NCBI GenBank assembly: GCA_023441055.1
Contig: JAEZQY010000001.1
Location: forward strand, 186,001 to 250,000
DNA from: Bacillota bacterium
GTDB lineage: Bacteria > Bacillota > Bacilli > Paenibacillales > UBA4045
Direction: 5' to 3'
DNA length: 64,000 bases
Shown: piece by piece, positions 59,404 to 64,000 of the stretch
Numbering within the stretch: the first letter of the stretch is position 1
How the letters are laid out: the number at the start of each line of letters is the position of its first letter
Notes under the pieces: generated by a model
The model's input: the letters and a program-made list of their open reading frames with translations, nothing else
The model's database searches: none
What the model was told of the DNA's origin: nothing
Made by a program: the position numbers and the translations under genes

Positions 59404-61281
59404 ATGAATCGAAATTATTTCCTGGAGTCAATTCCACTTATTGAGAACAATGAAAACTTACGAGACCCACAGATTGAAGCGTATAAAGCGGTATACGATC
59501 ATTTCACAGTTCAACATAAAAAAGAGCATGCAATTATTGTTTTGCCTACTGGTGTAGGTAAAACAGGAGTGATGGGATTAGTTCCGTATGGAAACTCATT
59601 AGGTAGAGTTTTAATAATTACACCACAGTTAGTAATTAAGGATGCAGTACTCGATTCGTTGGACCCAGAGCATCCTAAGAACTTCTGGATGGCAAGAAAT
59701 ATATTTAATAAATTTAGTGATCTACCAGCAGTCATTGAATATGAGGGTTCCATTTCTGACTGGGCTCTAGATCAAGCAAATATAGTCATTTTGAATATTC
59801 ACAAACTACAAGAGAGATTGGATAGAGCTCTTGTAAATAGAGTTCCTCAGGATTATTTTGATTTGATAATAATCGATGAAGCGCATCACTCAACAGCACC
59901 AACATGGGAGAAAACGATTGAATACTTCTCAACCGCTAAGGTAGTAAAGTTGACGGGGACTCCAAATCGTACCGATGGGGATATTATTGAAGGTGAATAT
60001 GTATACAGATACGCTCTTAGTAAAGCGATGGCTAATGGCTATGTTAAATCTCTTGAAAGAGTTAAATATATACCAGACGCGTTGTACCTGACCTTAGATC
60101 AGAATGATGAGACTTTATTTTCCATTGACCAAATTAGGGCTATGGGGTTGAAAGATGAAGATTGGATCACGAGATCGGTAGCATACTCTAGAGAATGTAG
60201 TATGAAAGTTGTGCAAGTTAGCGCTGAGATAATCCAGAAGAAAAGAGAAACTGGAGTGCCACATAAAATCATAGCAGTAGCATGTAGTATTTATCACGCT
60301 GAACAAATTGAACTTTTATACGAAGAGATTGGAATGACGGTGTCAGTTGTACATAGTAGACTTCCGAAAGAGACACTTACTGCAAGATTAAACTCAATTG
60401 AAAACCATAAGGTTGAAGTTGTCATACACGTGGCAAAATTAGGCGAAGGTTATGATCATAAATATCTATCAGTTGCAGCTATATTTAGACCTTTTCGCAA
60501 CAGTCTTCCTTATGAGCAATTTATCGGAAGGGTACTCCGTGCTATTGATGCCGACGAGGTGAAAAGTGAAGAAGATAACATTGCAGCTGTAATCCATCAC
60601 GAAGAGTTAGGATTAGAGGAGCTATGGGAGTATTATAAAAAAGAGCAGGAGAAAAGTGAAATAATTAAATACATAGACCGTGATAGATCTGTGCTTGAGG
60701 GCGGAAATGTAACAGATCGAATTGTAAAAAAGGAAACAGGATATGTACAGGAAGATGGGGAAGGTGAGTTTGTTACAGATTCATTTATAGACACTGAATT
60801 AATAAAAGAGCGAGAACGACGTATTGCTGAGGAACGTGAAAAACTTCAGAAATTAAAGGAGTTGTTACCTGACTATCCCGATGATGTCTTATTACAAATG
60901 GTTAGAAGGCAAGAGGAAGGCTCGTTTGATGAGAAAATCCTAAGACCTGATAAATATATATTTAGAAAGAAGAGAACACTTGACGAGCGAATTAAGCTTG
61001 AAATGGTTCCAGAATTACTTGTTAAATACAATATTCCTAAAGAGGAGCAGAGTTTAAGTAAATCACGATTATTTCGCGGAAAGTTTTCTTGGATATCTAA
61101 AGGTTCAGGTGACAATGCGGCTATGTTAGCGATATACTTAGAGTATCGAGTAAACGAATCTGTAGGTAATAAGAACCGGGCGTCATGGGGGCCTGAGGAG
61201 TACGCCATGGCTTTAGTAAATGTAGAAGGATTATATGAAGTAATGGATAAAATATTAGAATCTGAATTGGAGGGTAAGTAA
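59404..61281 (+). CDS. SF2 helicase/ATPase, possible phage-defence protein
   Basis: This 625-residue protein has a complete superfamily 2 helicase core. Walker A is LPTGVGKTG (47-55), DEAH is at 158-161, the Ser-Ala-Thr-equivalent TGTP is at 184-187, and motif VI QFIGRVLRA is at 372-380. The layout resembles the restriction-subunit type (HsdR/Res/UvrB-like). The C-terminal 240 residues contain a coiled coil at about 468-490 and a terminal domain with RGKFSWISKGSGDNAAMLA that I do not recognise. The gene is intact in an otherwise decayed island and is translationally coupled to a small partner gene. A role in DNA surveillance or phage defence is plausible but not shown. Confidence 0.85.
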   Translation: MNRNYFLESIPLIENNENLRDPQIEAYKAVYDHFTVQHKKEHAIIVLPTGVGKTGVMGLVPYGNSLGRVLIITPQLVIKDAVLDSLDPEHPKNFWMARNIFNKFSDLPAVIEYEGSISDWALDQANIVILNIHKLQERLDRALVNRVPQDYFDLIIIDEAHHSTAPTWEKTIEYFSTAKVVKLTGTPNRTDGDIIEGEYVYRYALSKAMANGYVKSLERVKYIPDALYLTLDQNDETLFSIDQIRAMGLKDEDWITRSVAYSRECSMKVVQVSAEIIQKKRETGVPHKIIAVACSIYHAEQIELLYEEIGMTVSVVHSRLPKETLTARLNSIENHKVEVVIHVAKLGEGYDHKYLSVAAIFRPFRNSLPYEQFIGRVLRAIDADEVKSEEDNIAAVIHHEELGLEELWEYYKKEQEKSEIIKYIDRDRSVLEGGNVTDRIVKKETGYVQEDGEGEFVTDSFIDTELIKERERRIAEEREKLQKLKELLPDYPDDVLLQMVRRQEEGSFDEKILRPDKYIFRKKRTLDERIKLEMVPELLVKYNIPKEEQSLSKSRLFRGKFSWISKGSGDNAAMLAIYLEYRVNESVGNKNRASWGPEEYAMALVNVEGLYEVMDKILESELEGK

Positions 61282-61607
61282 TGTCTCAGATCGGTGATCT
61301 ATACACACTTACAGAAGGATATATAATAACGCCTGCGGAATTGTTGGCTAATGCAAAACTACCTAATTATGATTATGTGAAGTTCTCAGCAAATGGTATT
61401 GGACTTCATGTGGAAGCTAGCTGCCGTTTGGAGGAAATGGAGTTGGTACTTTTTAATTACTATTTCGATAAAGACGACCGTCTTCAAAAGTTAACCATGG
61501 AGCAAGGAGATACATCAAAAGTTATTTTCGATCGGAATGTTGAAATAAGTAAATTAAGATCAAAAATGAAAACAGCGCAGTATCCAACATATACTATTCA
61601 AAAATGA
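61281..61607 (+). CDS. Small partner of the island helicase
   Basis: This 108-residue protein of unknown family starts on the last base of the helicase stop (TAATG), so the two are translated together. It is soluble and beta-rich, with YVKFSANGIGLHVEASCRLEEMELVLFNYYFDKDDRLQKL and a basic end. No catalytic motif is visible. It could be a regulator, sensor or specificity factor of the helicase. An intrinsic terminator follows. Confidence 0.75.
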   Translation: MSQIGDLYTLTEGYIITPAELLANAKLPNYDYVKFSANGIGLHVEASCRLEEMELVLFNYYFDKDDRLQKLTMEQGDTSKVIFDRNVEISKLRSKMKTAQYPTYTIQK

Positions 61608-61612
61608 AAGTT

Positions 61613-61641
61613 ATCCGCTGCCTTAATAGGTAGCGGATTTC
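61613..61641 (+). terminator. Terminator of the helicase pair
   Basis: ATCCGCTGCC (61613-61622) pairs with GGTAGCGGAT (61629-61638, one G-U) and is followed by a short T-rich stretch. Confidence 0.75.
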
Positions 61642-61780
61642 TTCGTTTTAAAACAAATTTAAATAGGTTTCCATGTGCTAGTATTATCCCATGTGGTCAT
61701 TTATCATATAGTACTGAGGATTTTTGCGGCACTTTTGCGACAATTCTGCATTTATGCCTGCACAATATACCCTAGATATA

Positions 61781-61811
61781 ACAAAAGAGCCCTTGAATAT
61801 CAAGGGCTCTT
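61781..61811 (-). terminator. Terminator of tRNA-Val
   Basis: AAGAGCCCTTG/CAAGGGCTCTT with a five-base loop; on the reverse strand it runs into TTTTGT. Confidence 0.85.
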
Positions 61812-61816
61812 GCTTA

Positions 61817-61889
61817 TGATCTCAGCAGGGCTCGAACCTGCGACCCCTACCCTGTCAAGATAGTGCTCTCCCAGCTGAGCTATGAGATC
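61817..61889 (-). tRNA. tRNA-Val (anticodon GAC)
   Basis: Reverse strand, 73 nt. The acceptor GATCTCA pairs with TGAGATC and the discriminator is A. The D arm is GCTCAGCTGGGAGAGC, the anticodon loop TTGACAG gives GAC, and the T arm is GCAGGTTCGAGCCCTGC. CCA is not encoded. It bounds the AT-rich island on the right; its 3' end faces the island, as for tRNA attachment sites, but no second copy of the 3' end was found. Confidence 0.94.
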
Positions 61890-61908
61890 AAAAATGTCGG
61901 CAAAAGCT

Positions 61909-61937
61909 ATCTTATCAAGGATCAAGTTGAATGTCAA
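61909..61937 (-). promoter_or_regulatory. SigA promoter of tRNA-Val
   Basis: On the reverse strand TTGACA (61932-61937), a 17-base spacer and TAAGAT (61909-61914), about 20 bases before the tRNA. Confidence 0.75.
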
Positions 61938-62014
61938 ACTCAAATTTGCTTGACACATAAATACGCTACGTATACGTTGAAGGTATCCAGAAATTACAAA
62001 AGGAGCGATGTCCT

Positions 62015-62278
62015 ATGTTTATCAAAGAGTATCTATACGAAGATCTGAAGAGCATGGCGAATCTGAGTATCGGAACCAACGAGATCAACATTAACGGGAT
62101 CACCATCTACCATATTGATGAATTGCAATTTCACGAGCATGAGCAGGAGTATGTTGACATTCAATTCCTGATTCAGAATGAAGTGATAGCGAGTGTCGCG
62201 ATTCAACAAGATGAGAAATTAGTGGTTGACGAGAATAATTGCTACATGATCGTTCCAGTTGAGGGCATGGAGCTCTAA
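62015..62278 (+). CDS. Hypothetical protein, 87 residues
   Basis: Not recognised. The protein is soluble and acidic, with INGITIYHIDELQFHEHEQEYVDIQFLIQNEVIASVAIQQDEKLVV, probably a small beta-sandwich. AAAGGAG precedes the ATG. It is not coupled to a neighbour. Confidence 0.65.
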   Translation: MFIKEYLYEDLKSMANLSIGTNEININGITIYHIDELQFHEHEQEYVDIQFLIQNEVIASVAIQQDEKLVVDENNCYMIVPVEGMEL

Positions 62279-62358
62279 GAATGGTATCGAATATTCGCTT
62301 AGGGTATAGTAGTACAATAGTGAGTATTCGATTCTGATGAAGATAGGTGGCTGACAGC

Positions 62359-63183
62359 ATGACCGGAATCATTATAATCCTGCTCCTATGCGGGATGGTG
62401 GCAGGTACGATCGGGAGCTTGGTGGGACTAGGCGGCGGTGTCATTATTGTGCCTGTTCTACTGTACTTGGGGACGGTGTATGCGGATATCGAGGTGAACA
62501 GCCAGATCGCGGTCGGAACCTCGCTGGTGGTGGTCGCGATTAGCTCGCTCTCGTCCAGTCTGTCTTACTTCAAGCAGCGCAAGGTCGATGCCAAGAGCGC
62601 CTGGTTATTCTTCGTAGCCAGCGGGCCGGCGGCGATGCTCGGCGCGTATGTGAATACGCTTATGTCCGGCGGCGCGTTCCTGATCGGCTTCGGCGTGTTC
62701 ATGATCAGTGTATCGTTCCTGCTCATGATGAGAGAGCGATGGACGCCGCGGCAGATGCGTTGGACGGTCGTGCGCACATACACAGAGCCAGGTTCCGATC
62801 AGACGCTTGAATACGGCTATACGAGAACGCTGGCGCTCGCAGTATCCTTCGTGGTCGGTATGCTGGCCGGGATGTTCGGAGTCGGGGGCGGCGCATTGAT
62901 GATGCCGGTGATGCTGCTGTTCTTCCGCTTCCCAGTCCATCTGGCTGCCGCTACATCGATGTTCATGATCTTCCTGTCGTCGATACCAGGCAGCGGCATG
63001 CATGCCTATTACGGCAATATCGAATGGCTCTTCGTGTTGGCATTGGCTCCCGGAGCCTGGGTAGGGGGCAAGCTGGGCGCCTGGCTATCGCTAAAGCTGA
63101 AGACCAAGACCATTGTACTGGCGCTGCGAATTATGCTAATCTTAACAGGTGTTCGACTAATATGGGACGGCTTTCAAGCGTAG
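62359..63183 (+). CDS. TSUP/TauE-SafE family membrane permease
   Basis: This 274-residue protein has about eight spans. The duplicated family motif appears as GTIGSLVGLGGGVIIVPVLL near the N-terminus and GMLAGMFGVGGGALMMPVML in the second half. Members export or import sulfite, sulfonates or sulfoacetate. AGGTGG precedes the ATG; an in-frame ATG at 62347 is possible. The KDPG aldolase gene follows after 14 bases and may be co-transcribed. Confidence 0.92.
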   Translation: MTGIIIILLLCGMVAGTIGSLVGLGGGVIIVPVLLYLGTVYADIEVNSQIAVGTSLVVVAISSLSSSLSYFKQRKVDAKSAWLFFVASGPAAMLGAYVNTLMSGGAFLIGFGVFMISVSFLLMMRERWTPRQMRWTVVRTYTEPGSDQTLEYGYTRTLALAVSFVVGMLAGMFGVGGGALMMPVMLLFFRFPVHLAAATSMFMIFLSSIPGSGMHAYYGNIEWLFVLALAPGAWVGGKLGAWLSLKLKTKTIVLALRIMLILTGVRLIWDGFQA

Positions 63184-63197
63184 GGAGAGTGAACATA

Positions 63198-63821
63198 ATG
63201 GCGATTCTAGAAGAGTTGGAGAAGGCTAAGCTGATCGCAATTATTCGCGGTATAACAGAGGAGCAGGGGGCCCGGGCAGCTGAGGCGCTGTATCAGGGTG
63301 GAATTCGCTTCCTCGAGGTTACGATGAACACAGCTGGCTGCACGCGGATGATCGGTCAATGGAGGCAGCAGTATGAAGGCAAGATGTGGATCGGAGCCGG
63401 GACGGTACTGGATCTGGGCATGGCTAAGGAAGCGCATGCGGCAGGCGCGCAGTTCCTCGTAACGCCGAATACGGACCGTGAAGTGATTGAGTATGCGGTA
63501 TCCAATCAACTTGCTGTCTTCCCGGGGGCGATGACCCCAACTGAGATAGTGGAAGCTTGGAAGGCAGGAGCCACTGCGGTGAAGCTGTTCCCGATGGCCT
63601 CGCTCGGGATTCAATACTTCAAAGAAATCACAGCGCCACTCGACAGCATCCGGCTGATTCCGACTGGCGGGATTACGGCGGCGAATATTCGTGAGTATCT
63701 GCAGGCTGGCGCGTTCGGATTCGGCATGGGCAATAGTCTGGTGGATAAGCAGGCCATTGCCGAAGGCCGATATGAGCAGCTGACCGAGAATGCTCGCCAA
63801 TTGGTACAACAGATACGATAA
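63198..63821 (+). CDS. eda: KDPG/KHG aldolase
   Basis: This 207-residue TIM-barrel aldolase splits 2-keto-3-deoxy-6-phosphogluconate to pyruvate and glyceraldehyde-3-phosphate (Entner-Doudoroff or uronate catabolism). The catalytic Glu is in EVTMNT, the Schiff-base Lys in TAVKLFPMASLG, and the phosphate-binding region in LIPTGGITAANI. ATG at 63198 has GGGAG upstream. The matching kinase (kdgK) is not in the window, so the pathway branch is unknown. Confidence 0.94.
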   Translation: MAILEELEKAKLIAIIRGITEEQGARAAEALYQGGIRFLEVTMNTAGCTRMIGQWRQQYEGKMWIGAGTVLDLGMAKEAHAAGAQFLVTPNTDREVIEYAVSNQLAVFPGAMTPTEIVEAWKAGATAVKLFPMASLGIQYFKEITAPLDSIRLIPTGGITAANIREYLQAGAFGFGMGNSLVDKQAIAEGRYEQLTENARQLVQQIR

Positions 63822-63858
63822 CCTGTAATCAGGCGCGCGAGCCCTGCATGACATGGAA

Positions 63859-63894
63859 AACCGCCCTCAACGCATATAGCGTCGTAGGGCGGTT
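63859..63894. terminator. Bidirectional terminator after eda
   Basis: AACCGCCCT (63859-63867) pairs with AGGGCGGTT (63886-63894). The As before and the T-rich stretch after it let it work both ways, for eda and for the reverse gene at the window end. Confidence 0.8.
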
Positions 63895-63928
63895 GTTGTA
63901 TTTTGCCGAATGGTACTGGTGTGTAGAA

Positions 63929-64000
63929 TTACTTAACAAAGCGAATAGTGAGCGGATAGCGATAATATTGTCCCTCATTGGCCCGGATGCTGGCAATAAT
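63929..64000 (-). CDS. C-terminal end of an unidentified gene (runs off the window)
   Basis: On the reverse strand the frame from the window edge reads IIASIRANEGQYYRYPLTIR, then FVK and stop at 63929-63931. It is convergent with eda behind a shared terminator. Only 23 residues are visible, too few to assign a family. Confidence 0.5.
   Translation of the reverse strand: MIASIRANEGQYYRYPLTIRFVK

Noticed and set aside
61817..61889. A duplicated tRNA-Val end as left attachment site of the island
   Set aside because: The 3' end sequence of the tRNA was looked for between 52 and 61 kb and not seen.

Overview
The window comes from an endospore-forming Firmicute, most likely of the Paenibacillus/Cohnella group. 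The evidence is a division and cell-wall cluster that runs directly into spoIIGA-sigE-sigG, a YteA-type sporulation protein, an LL-diaminopimelate aminotransferase, PyrR-type pyrimidine attenuation, an ileS T-box and many TTG start codons. Family names rest on recognised motifs and remembered family features; no database search was run.

Region 1 (1-18.8 kb) is vertically inherited core on the plus strand: murG (3' end), murB, murA, divIB, ftsA, ftsZ, then spoIIGA, sigE, sigG, then ylmC, pgeF(ylmD), ylmE, sepF, ylmG, ylmH, divIVA, then a T-box leader and ileS, a reverse-strand yteA, lspA and an rluD-like gene. It joins precursor synthesis, Z-ring assembly and sporulation sigma control. A SigH-like promoter with a Spo0A box lies before ftsA, and an RNA hairpin covers the sigG ribosome site.

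Region 2 (18.8-29.8 kb) holds dapL behind a hairpin that covers its ribosome site, then pyrR-pyrB-pyrC-carA-carB-pyrF-pyrE behind a PyrR attenuator. The pyrC-carA gap is exceptional: three 18-bp palindromes about five helical turns apart, followed by a tandem array with an exact 72-bp period whose last unit supplies the ribosome site of carA.

Region 3 (29.9-37.8 kb) is an overlapping six-gene operon: ABC ATPase, lipoprotein adaptor, giant FtsX-type permease with a glycine-rich insert, a second ABC ATPase with an apparent AbrB-like tail, a sugar-type solute-binding lipoprotein and a PgpA-family protein. It looks like an export or envelope machine that has recruited a binding protein.

Region 4 (37.9-52 kb) is general accessory content: tRNA-fMet and tRNA-Ile2, a divergent oxidoreductase/AraC pair, a cysteine hydrolase, an MFS transporter, thyA-dfrA with an orphan NMT1-like binding protein, a PAS-GGDEF protein, and a Fur-controlled siderophore uptake operon.

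Region 5 (52-61.9 kb) is AT-rich and decayed. It contains a small holin-like gene and its broken copy, phage-tail relics, ParB-like and excisionase-like relics, small membrane proteins, a DUF6161-like protein, and an intact helicase plus small-protein pair next to tRNA-Val. That pair is the best candidate here for an undescribed defence-type module. Region 6 (62-64 kb) returns to ordinary genes: a small hypothetical protein, a TSUP permease, KDPG aldolase and the end of an unidentified reverse gene.
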